From: JALYIM01 sp040003205
GTDB lineage: Bacteria > Acidobacteriota > Terriglobia > Terriglobales > Acidobacteriaceae
Assembly: GCA_040003205.1 (NCBI GenBank)
Contig: JBDUDA010000198.1
Span: forward strand, 1-5,893
Reading direction: 5' to 3'
DNA: 5,893 nt
The notes under the pieces: generated by a model
What the model saw: only the letters and a program-made list of their open reading frames with translations
Database searches by the model: none
What the model was told of the DNA's origin: nothing
Part shown: one piece after another, positions 1 through 5,893 of the stretch
Layout of the letters: each line of letters begins with the position of its first letter
Numbering within the stretch: the stretch's first letter is position 1
Translations under genes and position numbers: made by a program

Positions 1-1801
1 ACAGCGGGTCGCGCGCCAGATGGTGCAGCAGCAGTTTCCCAGGGGCGGCTCGCAGGCTTCAATGTTGTTGCCTTTCTTCGCGCAACGCGCAGCCGACCAG
101 TTGATTAACGAGAAGGTAGCTCTGGCGGAGGCGCAGCATTTGGGATTGCGCGCCACAGATGCGGATGTGCGTGACGAGTTGCAACATGGCCGCTACGCGG
201 CAACGTTTTTCCCCAGCGGCAAATTCATCGGAGAAAACGAGTATCAGCAGTTGCTGCAACAGCACGACTTGACTGTACCGGTATTTGAGCAGGGTGTAAA
301 AGACGAAATTCTATTCGATAAGCTGCGCACTCTCGTTGCCGGAAGCGCGGCGGTCTCTCCAGTTGAAGTGCGGCAGCAATTTGAAAAACAGAGTTCAAAG
401 GTCAAGTTCGAGTACGCGGTGCTGCGCAAAGACGATCTGCTTAAGGGAATCCATCCTAGCGAATCGGAGCTCAGAGCTTTCTATGATCGCAATAAGGGCA
501 GCTACAACAACTCCATCCCCGAGAAGAGGCAACTCAAGTATGTAGTCATCGATACTTCGAGTATCGCTGCGCAGACACCGGTTTCACAGCAGGATTTGCA
601 GGCTTATTACGATCAGCATCGCGACGACTACCGCCAGCCAGAACAGGTCAACGTACGCCACATTTTGATTAAAGGTCCACTGCCTGGTCCGGATGGAAAA
701 GTAGATCAGAAGGCGGCAGACGAGGCGCGCAAGAAAGCGGAAGACGTTTTAAAGCAGGTGAAAGCCGGGGGAAATTTCGCCGACCTAGCCAGGAAGTTTT
801 CTGAAGATCCTGGTAGCGCAAAAAATGGTGGCTCCCTTGGGCCTATCGGCCGTGGACGGACGGTCCCCGAGTTCGAGAAAGCTGCCTTTTCGCTGCCCAA
901 GGGCGGAACCAGCGATCTGGTGCAGAGTAGTTACGGCTTCCACATCATTCACGTGGATGATAAGCAGGAGGCGCACCTCAAGAGTTTGGAGGAAGTGAGA
1001 GCACAGATTGAGCCGACACTGAAGCAGCAGAAGGCTACACAAGCCGCGGAGTCGCAGGCCAACGGCCTGCTCGCGCAAGCTAAAAATCAGGGACTCGACA
1101 AAGCCGCTGCCGCAAAGGGGCTGCACGCAGTCGCCACCGACTTTGTTTCGCGCACGGACTCATTGCCCGGAATCGGCAATGCGCCGCAATTTATGGACGC
1201 GGTCTTTAGCGCGCGCGAGAAGTCGCCGCCTGATCAGGCCCCGCTGCCCCAGGGCTTCGCAATATACGAGGTGCTGGCTTCGAAACCTGTTGCTACGCCA
1301 ACTTTTGAGGAGATTCGCAGCCGGGTGGAGAACGAATTCAAGAATGAGCGCTCTACCTCTCTGCTCACGCAAAAAACGCAGGAACTCGCCGATAGAGCGA
1401 AAGCGGGACACGATTTGAAGAAAGCGGCAAAGGAACTCGGTGCGACCGTCAAGACCAGCGATCTTGTTTTGCCTGATGGGCAGGTGCCTGATCTGGGAGC
1501 TATGTCGGGACCGGCTTCAATTGCGTTCACTTTGAAGCCGGGTGAAATCAGCGGCCCAGTTAGTAGTGGCAGCAACGGCGCGGTGCTGGCTGTGCTCGAA
1601 AAGCAGGAACCTTCAGACCAGGATTTTTCCAGCAAAAAAGATCAGGTGCGGGACGCGCTCTTACAGAATAAGCAGGCTGAGGCCTTCGGAATTTTTGTAA
1701 CCGGATTGCGCGATCAGATGGAGAAGTCCGGCAAGATAAAAATTAACCAAGATGAAATGAAAGGCTTGACCAAGGGCCAGGGTCCGCTGGAAGGTGGTTA
1801 A
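1..1801 (+). CDS. ppiD: PpiD-like periplasmic peptidyl-prolyl cis-trans isomerase (parvulin/SurA type), 5' partial
   Basis: Foldase that isomerises Xaa-Pro bonds in proteins crossing or leaving the inner membrane. The reading frame is open from base 2, and the six codons before the first ATG (base 20) read as the same helical style of sequence, so the true start lies upstream. A membrane anchor, usual for PpiD, would be in the missing part. Counting from the ATG at 20, residues 15-205 form a SurA/PpiD-like helical chaperone region. Residues 209-315 are a PpiC parvulin domain with VRHILI (His214), FADLARKFSEDPGS, GGSLG (270-274) and YGFHII (His308). The two histidines and the aromatic core are retained, so catalysis is plausible, unlike E. 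coli PpiD, whose parvulin domain is degenerate. Residues 380-425 and 490-535 look like decayed copies of the end of the parvulin fold, each followed by a charged helix. The 593 visible residues nearly match PpiD length (about 620). The PpiD rather than SurA/PrsA assignment rests on this layout. No downstream gene is coupled to it. Confidence 0.88.
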   Translation, partial: QRVARQMVQQQFPRGGSQASMLLPFFAQRAADQLINEKVALAEAQHLGLRATDADVRDELQHGRYAATFFPSGKFIGENEYQQLLQQHDLTVPVFEQGVKDEILFDKLRTLVAGSAAVSPVEVRQQFEKQSSKVKFEYAVLRKDDLLKGIHPSESELRAFYDRNKGSYNNSIPEKRQLKYVVIDTSSIAAQTPVSQQDLQAYYDQHRDDYRQPEQVNVRHILIKGPLPGPDGKVDQKAADEARKKAEDVLKQVKAGGNFADLARKFSEDPGSAKNGGSLGPIGRGRTVPEFEKAAFSLPKGGTSDLVQSSYGFHIIHVDDKQEAHLKSLEEVRAQIEPTLKQQKATQAAESQANGLLAQAKNQGLDKAAAAKGLHAVATDFVSRTDSLPGIGNAPQFMDAVFSAREKSPPDQAPLPQGFAIYEVLASKPVATPTFEEIRSRVENEFKNERSTSLLTQKTQELADRAKAGHDLKKAAKELGATVKTSDLVLPDGQVPDLGAMSGPASIAFTLKPGEISGPVSSGSNGAVLAVLEKQEPSDQDFSSKKDQVRDALLQNKQAEAFGIFVTGLRDQMEKSGKIKINQDEMKGLTKGQGPLEGG

Positions 1802-1826
1802 CGGCAACGGAGCTCTGCACGCGCTT

Positions 1827-1866
1827 GTGATCCCACCCTCGACGAAAAACGTCGAGGATGGGGCAC
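1827..1866. repeat. Long imperfect hairpin, REP-like or terminator-like, downstream of ppiD
   Basis: The arms CCCACCCTCGACG (1832-1844) and CGTCGAGGATGGG (1850-1862) pair over 13 positions with one C-A mismatch around an AAAAA loop. The pairing extends outward to GTG (1827-1829) with CAC (1864-1866) across a T-G wobble and one bulged A. No T-run follows on the + strand and no A-run precedes it, so it is not a classical intrinsic terminator, though it could slow polymerase or protect the ppiD mRNA 3' end. In RNA read from the - strand the mismatch becomes a G-U pair. From memory, acidobacterial genomes carry many dispersed hairpins bounded by TGCCCCA/TGGGAT-like ends. That identity is inference, and only one copy is in this window. 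Confidence 0.55.
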
Positions 1867-1959
1867 CCTGTTAGGTTCTCTACACTTACGCATCAACCCG
1901 ATCCGGCATCAGAACGTGGCACGCTAATCGTTCGATACTTGACCCTCAGATAAGACAAG

Positions 1960-3489
1960 ATGACATTTCCTCGTTCAGCTGGAATTCTGCTCCACCCCAT
2001 CTCCCTGCCCTCCCGTGGCGGGATCGGCGACCTCGGGCCTGCCGCCTATGAATTCATTGATTTCCTGGCTGCCGCGCGCCAGGGGCTGTGGCAGGTGCTT
2101 CCGCTTGGTCCACCTGCGAACGGGAATTCTCCCTACTCGTCCATTTCGGCTTTCGCTGGGAATCCTCTCCTGATCAGTCTGGAGCGCCTCGCCGAAAAAG
2201 GATGGATTGCGTCTTCGCAACTCGCGAACTTGCCGGCGGCGGGCAGCAGAATTGAGTACGAAGAAGTATTTCAAAGCAAGATGCCGGTACTATTCGAGGC
2301 GGCGCGCAACTTCCTGGAGAAGGGCGATGCTGATACACAAGCGCGCTTTCAGGGCTTCTGCGTTGAAAACGAATGGTGGCTTGAGGACTTTGTTTTGTTC
2401 GATGTGCTGCGCGCCCGTTACGACCGGCAGGCCTGGATCAATTGGCCGCGCGAGTTAGCCCGTCGGGAAAACGCCGCCCTCGAAAAAGCTCGCGCTGAGC
2501 TGGCAATCGAAATGGCAGTCGGGCGTGTGCTCCAGTTCTTTTTTTACGAGCAGTGGCGCGCTCTGCGACTCTATTGCGCACAACGGTCCATCAGAGTCGT
2601 CGGCGACATCGCAATCTTCGTGGATTACGACAGCGCAGATGTCTGGGCGCATCGCGAGCTTTATCGGTTGAAAGAAAACTTGCAGCCTGAGGTCGTATCA
2701 GGCGTCCCTCCTGACGCCTTCAGCTCCACTGGACAGCGTTGGGGTAATCCTCTTTACGACTGGGAAGCGATGCGTTCGCACGGCTACCAGTGGTGGATTC
2801 AACGGCTGCGCTGGGCGACGCAGACCTGCGACTTAATCAGGCTCGATCACTTTCGCGGGTTCGCACAGTTCTGGGAGATTCCGGCGGACGAGCCCACCGC
2901 CATTAATGGCCGCTGGGTGGATGGTCCCGGGGACGATCTGTTTAACCATCTTCGCGAAGCTTTCGGCACGCTGCCATTTTTTGCGGAGGATTTAGGCGTC
3001 ATCACTCCCGACGTGACCGCCCTTCGCGACCGCCACAAAATCCCTGGAATGGCTGTCTTGCAATTTGCCTTCGGAGACGCCGGTGCCCACATTTATTTGC
3101 CGCATCGCCTTGTACCCGAGTGTGTTCTTTACACCGGCACGCACGACAACGACACGACCTTGGGATGGTGGAATTCCGCGGGCGAAGTCGAGCGTCGCGC
3201 GGTTGAGTCTTTAGTAGGACGTCCGGAGGATGGAATAAATTGGGCTCTGATCCGGCTGGCGCAGAGTTCCGTAGCGAGTCTGGCGGTGGCTCCGTTGCAG
3301 GATATTTTAGGACTGGGCAGCGAAGCACGCCTGAATACTCCCAGCAAGCATGAAGGAAATTATCACTGGCGATTTCAGGCAGGATCGTTGACGAAAAAAC
3401 TGGCCGAGCAATTAGCAGCGCTTGCTGAAGTCACGGACCGGCTGCCGACGAAAACTCTCATCCCACCTAACGAAAATTTCGCAGCTTGA
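1960..3489 (+). CDS. malQ: 4-alpha-glucanotransferase (amylomaltase, GH77, EC 2.4.1.25)
   Basis: Cytoplasmic enzyme that cleaves an alpha-1,4-glucan and transfers the released segment to another glucan or to glucose; it acts in maltodextrin and glycogen turnover. At 509 residues it is the length of the compact bacterial amylomaltases (Thermus about 500), without the N-terminal extension of E. coli MalQ. Family motifs appear in order: SAGILLHPISLPS at the start, WQVLPLGPP with NSPYSS (44-61), GDIAIFVDYDSADVW (215-229), the 250s loop GVPPDAFSSTGQRWGNP (248-264), RLDHFRG with nucleophile Asp296, FAEDLG with acid/base Glu343, YTGTHDNDT with Asp396, and LNTPSKHEGNYHWR near the end. The spacing matches the Thermus catalytic residues (293/340/395). 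The ATG at 1960 places the conserved SAGILLHP motif at residues 6-13, as expected. The Shine-Dalgarno is weak (AAGACAAG). No other glycogen gene lies next to it here. Confidence 0.97.
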   Translation: MTFPRSAGILLHPISLPSRGGIGDLGPAAYEFIDFLAAARQGLWQVLPLGPPANGNSPYSSISAFAGNPLLISLERLAEKGWIASSQLANLPAAGSRIEYEEVFQSKMPVLFEAARNFLEKGDADTQARFQGFCVENEWWLEDFVLFDVLRARYDRQAWINWPRELARRENAALEKARAELAIEMAVGRVLQFFFYEQWRALRLYCAQRSIRVVGDIAIFVDYDSADVWAHRELYRLKENLQPEVVSGVPPDAFSSTGQRWGNPLYDWEAMRSHGYQWWIQRLRWATQTCDLIRLDHFRGFAQFWEIPADEPTAINGRWVDGPGDDLFNHLREAFGTLPFFAEDLGVITPDVTALRDRHKIPGMAVLQFAFGDAGAHIYLPHRLVPECVLYTGTHDNDTTLGWWNSAGEVERRAVESLVGRPEDGINWALIRLAQSSVASLAVAPLQDILGLGSEARLNTPSKHEGNYHWRFQAGSLTKKLAEQLAALAEVTDRLPTKTLIPPNENFAA

Positions 3490-3506
3490 TGTCGTCCTGA
3501 AGCAGC

Positions 3507-3532
3507 GCAAACCTTCGCTTGCGAAGGCTTGC
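3507..3532. terminator. Short hairpin 17 bp behind malQ, without a U-tract
   Basis: GCAA-A-CCTTCG and CGAAGG-C-TTGC form an imperfect palindrome: a 6-bp core, one A-C mismatch and 4 more pairs around a CTTG loop. It lies just past the malQ stop. No T-run follows (CAATGAAGG), so it may be a factor-assisted or mRNA-stabilising end rather than an intrinsic terminator. Confidence 0.35.
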
Positions 3533-3574
3533 CAATGAAGGATCACTGCCGGAAATTAATATTTCTGCCGTCTG

Positions 3575-3609
3575 AAAAAAAACAGCCGGAGCTTGAAAAA
3601 CTCCGGCTG
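3575..3609 (-). terminator. Intrinsic terminator of the xre gene
   Basis: Read on the - strand, a perfect 9-bp stem CAGCCGGAG / CTCCGGCTG (bases 3609-3601 and 3591-3583) with a 9-base loop is followed at once by eight T residues (3582-3575). It begins 31 bp after the TAG of the xre gene. The U-tract lies only on the - side, so it ends leftward transcription and protects malQ from antisense read-through. The T residues in the loop also give the + strand a few A-rich bases, but no U-tract follows in that direction. Confidence 0.9.
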
Positions 3610-3640
3610 GGATCAGCGGTTGCCCGGATAAAAATTGTTT

Positions 3641-4180
3641 CTAAGCGCTGCGGCGCGGACGGATTGTTAAGTCCCTGACTTGCGTCAGGATGCTCGACAT
3701 TTGCATTCCGTTCAGCTGTGCGACGAATGGCAACATCTCCGCCACAAACTCATCCTGCATCAGGTCGCGAATCTCGTCCTGCCGATTGCGCTCGCCTCCG
3801 CTGAGAAGGTCGGGAACTGTGACTTCCAGAGCCCGCGCCAGCCGTTCGAGGGAAGAAAGAGTTGGAGTCGCCTTCTCGTTTTCGATCTTGGAAACATAAG
3901 TCCGCGGCACGGACATGCGCAGCGCGAGCTGGCGCTGGCTGAGTCCATTGCGCAGCCGCATGGAGCGAATGGAAGCCGCCAGGTTCAGATGTCCATGACG
4001 ATGGCCATTCATGGGCATGACCTGCGCTACCGGCGCGGGAGCAACTATCTCCGGCTCATCTTCGTCGAGCGAAGTGTGGCAGCGGCGGCAAAGATCGTTA
4101 ATAGTGCGGAATTGAACGAGAAGACAGCGGTCGCATCGGACTACTTCCCGAGAGTCTACCGGGGCAAGATTTGTGGCCAT
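3641..4180 (-). CDS. XRE-family HTH transcriptional regulator with N-terminal zinc-ribbon-like motif
   Basis: Likely DNA-binding regulator of 179 residues. Residues 14-35 hold two knuckles, CDRC (Cys16, Cys19) and CRRC (Cys31, Cys34), with His35 next to the last one. This is the pattern of a small Cys4 zinc ribbon with an unusually short 11-residue gap. An acidic and then Ala/Pro/Val-rich linker follows, with a HRHGH cluster at 60-64. Residues about 67-126 are a classic Cro/CI-type HTH: IRSMRLRNGLSQRQLALRMS, then VPRTYVSKIENEKATPTLSS and LERLARALEVTVPDLL, with the recognition helix around PRTYVSKIE. The C-terminal 50 residues are helical and probably dimerise. The ATG at 4180 is the only usable start that includes the ribbon: the frame is closed 43 bases upstream and has no other start codon. 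The Shine-Dalgarno is poor. A TTGACA box and a perfect palindrome lie upstream and suggest autoregulation. The regulated genes are unknown. Confidence 0.88.
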   Translation of the reverse strand: MATNLAPVDSREVVRCDRCLLVQFRTINDLCRRCHTSLDEDEPEIVAPAPVAQVMPMNGHRHGHLNLAASIRSMRLRNGLSQRQLALRMSVPRTYVSKIENEKATPTLSSLERLARALEVTVPDLLSGGERNRQDEIRDLMQDEFVAEMLPFVAQLNGMQMSSILTQVRDLTIRPRRSA

Positions 4181-4213
4181 CCGAAGTTGCGGGTTGCCAG
4201 AGCAGGCATCCCA

Positions 4214-4234
4214 GAAACTCGTTCACCGAGTTTC
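4214..4234. promoter_or_regulatory. Perfect 8-5-8 palindrome, candidate operator for the XRE regulator
   Basis: The arms GAAACTCG (4214-4221) and CGAGTTTC (4227-4234) are exact inverted repeats around TTCAC. The site ends 34 bp before the xre start codon and lies just downstream of the start point predicted from the TTGACA promoter. Size, symmetry and position fit a dimeric Cro/CI-type repressor site. That XRE binds here is inference. Confidence 0.6.
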
Positions 4235-4248
4235 GATATCTGATGCGT

Positions 4249-4278
4249 AATCTGGGGCATAGCAGGTGTGGATGTCAA
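4249..4278 (-). promoter_or_regulatory. Candidate sigma-70 promoter for the xre gene
   Basis: On the - strand a perfect -35 TTGACA (4278-4273) is followed after 18 bp by CAGATT (4254-4249), a weak 3-of-6 match to the -10 box. Transcription would begin near 4242, about 60 bases before the ATG at 4180, so the palindrome at 4214-4234 would lie within the first 30 transcribed bases. Confidence 0.5.
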
Positions 4279-4279
4279 G

Positions 4280-4285
4280 TAAAAT
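4280..4285 (+). promoter_or_regulatory. Possible -10 box for the HD hydrolase gene
   Basis: TAAAAT matches TATAAT at five of six positions and lies 75 bp before the preferred ATG at 4361. No good -35 box is found 16-18 bp upstream, so this is a weak call. It abuts the -35 box of the opposite promoter, so the two promoters would be back to back and could interfere. A second AT-rich tract (4332-4348) lies closer to the gene. Confidence 0.25.
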
Positions 4286-4360
4286 GTGAGACGCAGCAGG
4301 AGAACGTCGTCGCTAAACGCAGGTCAATGCGAAAAATATGAAATATATCGGCGGGAAACG

Positions 4361-4948
4361 ATGGTAGATCGAGAAGCAGCGTGGTGTTTACTAACCGAGT
4401 TCACCCAATCAGAAAGTTTGCGTAAACACGCGATCGCGGTCGAGGCATGCATGCGCGCGTACGCCAAGAAATTTTCGGAAGATGAAGACTTGTGGGGAGT
4501 CGTTGGCCTGCTGCACGACTTCGACTATGACAAGTTTCCCAGCCGCGAGGAGCATCCCTACAAAGGAAACGAAATATTGAAAGAGCATGGCTACTCTGAC
4601 GAGATTCGCCGCGCCATCATGTCGCATGCGGAATATTCCGGCGTCTCGCGCGATTCAAAAATGGAAAAAGCTTTGTTTGCCTGCGACGAGCTGGCAGGAT
4701 TTATCACCGCCATCGCCTTGGTGAAACCTTCAAAGTCATTCGCTGAAGTGGATGCCAAATCTGTTCGCAAGAAAATGAAGGACAAAGCCTTCGCCCGCAG
4801 CGTCAGCCGCGACGACATTGTGAATGGCGCCGCGGACCTCGGAATCGAGCTGGACGAACATATTACGTTCTGTGTTGAGGCTCTGAAGAGTGTTGCGGAT
4901 AAATTGGGTTTGCTGGGGGCGATAAATCTTCCGACTTCGAGTGTTTAG
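4361..4948 (+). CDS. HD-superfamily hydrolase (COG2316-like), specific substrate unknown
   Basis: Protein of 195 residues with one HD phosphohydrolase domain, probably cytoplasmic (no signal peptide or membrane segment seen). The metal-binding histidines and aspartates appear in order: RKHAIAVE (His23), LLHDFDYDKFP (His52, Asp53), EEHPYKG (His65), IMSHAEYSG (His89) and FACDELAGF (Asp109). The second half, with SVRKKMKDKAFARSVSRDDI (134-153), is a conserved signature of this predicted hydrolase family, whose members are mostly uncharacterised. HD proteins usually cleave phosphate esters of nucleotides. The ATG at 4361 is preferred because the family begins with a MV-REEA-like start, and GGGAAA lies just upstream. 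A GTG at 4286 would add 25 Arg-rich residues that look non-native. It diverges from xre across 180 bp and overlaps the hutH 3' end by 4 bp tail-to-tail. Confidence 0.85.
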   Translation: MVDREAAWCLLTEFTQSESLRKHAIAVEACMRAYAKKFSEDEDLWGVVGLLHDFDYDKFPSREEHPYKGNEILKEHGYSDEIRRAIMSHAEYSGVSRDSKMEKALFACDELAGFITAIALVKPSKSFAEVDAKSVRKKMKDKAFARSVSRDDIVNGAADLGIELDEHITFCVEALKSVADKLGLLGAINLPTSSV

Positions 4949-5893
4949 CGCAAAACTTCTGCGATTGCGCCTCTGGCAATGAGGTCAGCGACGCGGGCAA
5001 AATCTTTATACATTGCCCGATCTTTATCCATGGTCGCGCATACCGATCGAATCGCCGCGTGCGCCGCCTGGCCGCGCTTTCCAGTTTTCAGTGGCGCAAC
5101 GAAATCGAGAGCCTGGGCGGCGGCAATCGCTTCAATCGCCATGGCGTTTCTGGTGTTCTCGACGATCCGCTTCAGCTTGAGCGATGCGGTCATCCCCATG
5201 GAAACGTAATCTTCCTTGTTGCCCGAAGTCGTGATCGAATCCACTGACGCGGGATGGGCCAGCACTTTGTTTTCGCTGACCAAGGCGGCGGCTGTGACCT
5301 GGGGCATCATGAATCCCGAGTTCAAGCCCGCGTCCGAAGCTAAAAAAGGCGGCAAGCTTTCGTTCAGAGAAGGATTCACCAGGCGTTCAAGACGCCGTTC
5401 TGAAATGCCGGCCAGCGCGCTCAGCGCAATCCCCAAAAAGTCGAGAGCAAAGGCGACCGGCTCGCCATGAAAATTGCCTCCCGATAGAACGTCCCCTTCG
5501 CCGTCAGCTTCTTTCGGATTCTTTACGAAGACCAGCGGATTATCCACCGCGGAATTAACTTCAGTTTCCATTACTTCACGGCAGTGGCGCAGCGTGTCTC
5601 GCACCGCTCCGTGAACTTGCGGAATACAGCGTAAAGAATAAGCGTCCTGCACGCGCGCACAATCGCGATGCGACTCGCGCAGTTGGCTTCCCTTGAGCAT
5701 CTTGCGGAGGTTCGCGGCGCTGGCGATTTGTCCTGGATGAGGGCGGGCGCGGTGAATGCGCTCATCGAACGCGACGTCGGTCCCTTGCAGCGCATCCAGC
5801 GTCATGGACCCGATCACATCGCCCGTATCCACCAGTGTTTCAGCCGCCAGCAGCGCGAGAATTCCAACCGCCAGCATCCCGTGAGTTCCATTC
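4945..5893 (-). CDS. hutH: Histidine ammonia-lyase (EC 4.3.1.3), C-terminal part, 5' truncated by window edge
   Basis: Converts L-histidine to urocanate and ammonia, the first step of histidine degradation, as a cytoplasmic homotetramer. The frame is open to the window edge, where the last complete codons spell NGTHGM, the NGT active-site motif (Asn195 in Pseudomonas HAL). About 314 residues are visible; roughly 190 more, including the Ala-Ser-Gly that forms the MIO cofactor, lie outside. Numbering from the Met at 5877, other catalytic residues are present with HAL spacing: VQDAYSLRC (Tyr80, Arg83), GGNFHGEP (Phe136) and NKEDYVSM (Glu222, equivalent to Glu414). The Glu, where plant PAL and TAL carry other residues, and PASVDSI plus GLNSGFM favour histidine as substrate. 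KEDYVSM differs slightly from the usual QEDHVSM. The TAA at 4947-4945 overlaps the end of the convergent HD gene. Promoter and other hut genes would lie beyond base 5893. Confidence 0.93.
   Translation of the reverse strand, partial: NGTHGMLAVGILALLAAETLVDTGDVIGSMTLDALQGTDVAFDERIHRARPHPGQIASAANLRKMLKGSQLRESHRDCARVQDAYSLRCIPQVHGAVRDTLRHCREVMETEVNSAVDNPLVFVKNPKEADGEGDVLSGGNFHGEPVAFALDFLGIALSALAGISERRLERLVNPSLNESLPPFLASDAGLNSGFMMPQVTAAALVSENKVLAHPASVDSITTSGNKEDYVSMGMTASLKLKRIVENTRNAMAIEAIAAAQALDFVAPLKTGKRGQAAHAAIRSVCATMDKDRAMYKDFARVADLIARGAIAEVLR

Noticed and set aside
550..566. Perfect 7-3-7 inverted repeat (CGATACT / AGTATCG) inside ppiD
   Set aside because: It lies mid-gene in ordinary coding sequence. 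A 7-bp arm pair is expected by chance in several kilobases, and no regulatory context supports it.
1161..1181. Inverted repeat CATTGCC / GGCAATG inside ppiD
   Set aside because: Same reasoning: short arms, coding context, no T-run and no nearby start or stop.
1234..1635. 133-codon open frame on the - strand inside ppiD
   Set aside because: Ser/Pro/Arg-rich shadow of the PpiD coding sequence with no motif. The same applies to the - strand frame at 785-1126.
1939..1944. TTGACC resembling a -35 box just before malQ
   Set aside because: It is only 15 bp from the ATG, so the start point would fall inside the gene. No matching -10 precedes the start codon.
3680..4243. 187-codon open frame on the + strand, fully antisense to the XRE gene
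   Set aside because: It shows no recognisable domain and its composition is that of a reverse-strand shadow. The - strand frame has a clear HTH, a zinc ribbon and its own terminator.
4286..4360. GTG-initiated 25-residue N-terminal extension of the HD hydrolase
   Set aside because: The extra residues are Arg/Ser-rich and unlike the family N-terminus. The ATG at 4361 gives the expected start and has a purine-rich GGGAAA just upstream.
4445..4454. GCATGCATGC palindrome in the HD gene
   Set aside because: Alternating simple sequence encoding Ala-Cys-Met-Arg; nothing suggests a binding site.

Overview
The window is a stretch of ordinary bacterial chromosome. It is moderately GC-rich (mid-50s percent by eye) and densely coded, with five protein genes in the order + + - + -. 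No phage, IS, CRISPR, rRNA or tRNA signal is visible. Three things suggest an acidobacterium of the Terriglobia/Koribacter type: the protein style (a PpiD-like foldase, an XRE regulator with a small Cys4 zinc ribbon in front, an HD hydrolase of the COG2316 type), generally weak Shine-Dalgarno sequences, and a long hairpin at 1827-1866 that looks like a dispersed repeat. This assignment is inference from memory of such genomes, not a database result.

Layout. Bases 1-1801 (+) hold most of a periplasmic parvulin-type peptidyl-prolyl isomerase; its membrane-anchor end lies before base 1. A 158-bp gap carries the long imperfect hairpin. Bases 1960-3489 (+) encode a complete GH77 4-alpha-glucanotransferase (amylomaltase, MalQ) with all three catalytic acids. 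The next gap (3490-3640) holds a short hairpin behind malQ and a textbook intrinsic terminator that faces left and ends the next gene. Bases 3641-4180 (-) encode a 179-residue XRE regulator with an N-terminal zinc-ribbon-like motif. A 180-bp divergent region (4181-4360) separates it from an HD-superfamily hydrolase at 4361-4948 (+). That gene runs tail-to-tail, with a 4-bp overlap, into the 3' part of a histidine ammonia-lyase gene (hutH) at 4945-5893 (-), whose 5' part lies beyond the window.

The genes do not form one pathway. They cover envelope protein folding, glycogen/maltodextrin metabolism, regulation, an uncharacterised hydrolase and histidine catabolism. The part most worth a second look is the divergent region. 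On the xre side it has a perfect TTGACA box, and just downstream of the predicted start point a perfect 8-5-8 palindrome that fits an autoregulatory operator. I see no convincing evidence of a new multi-gene system.
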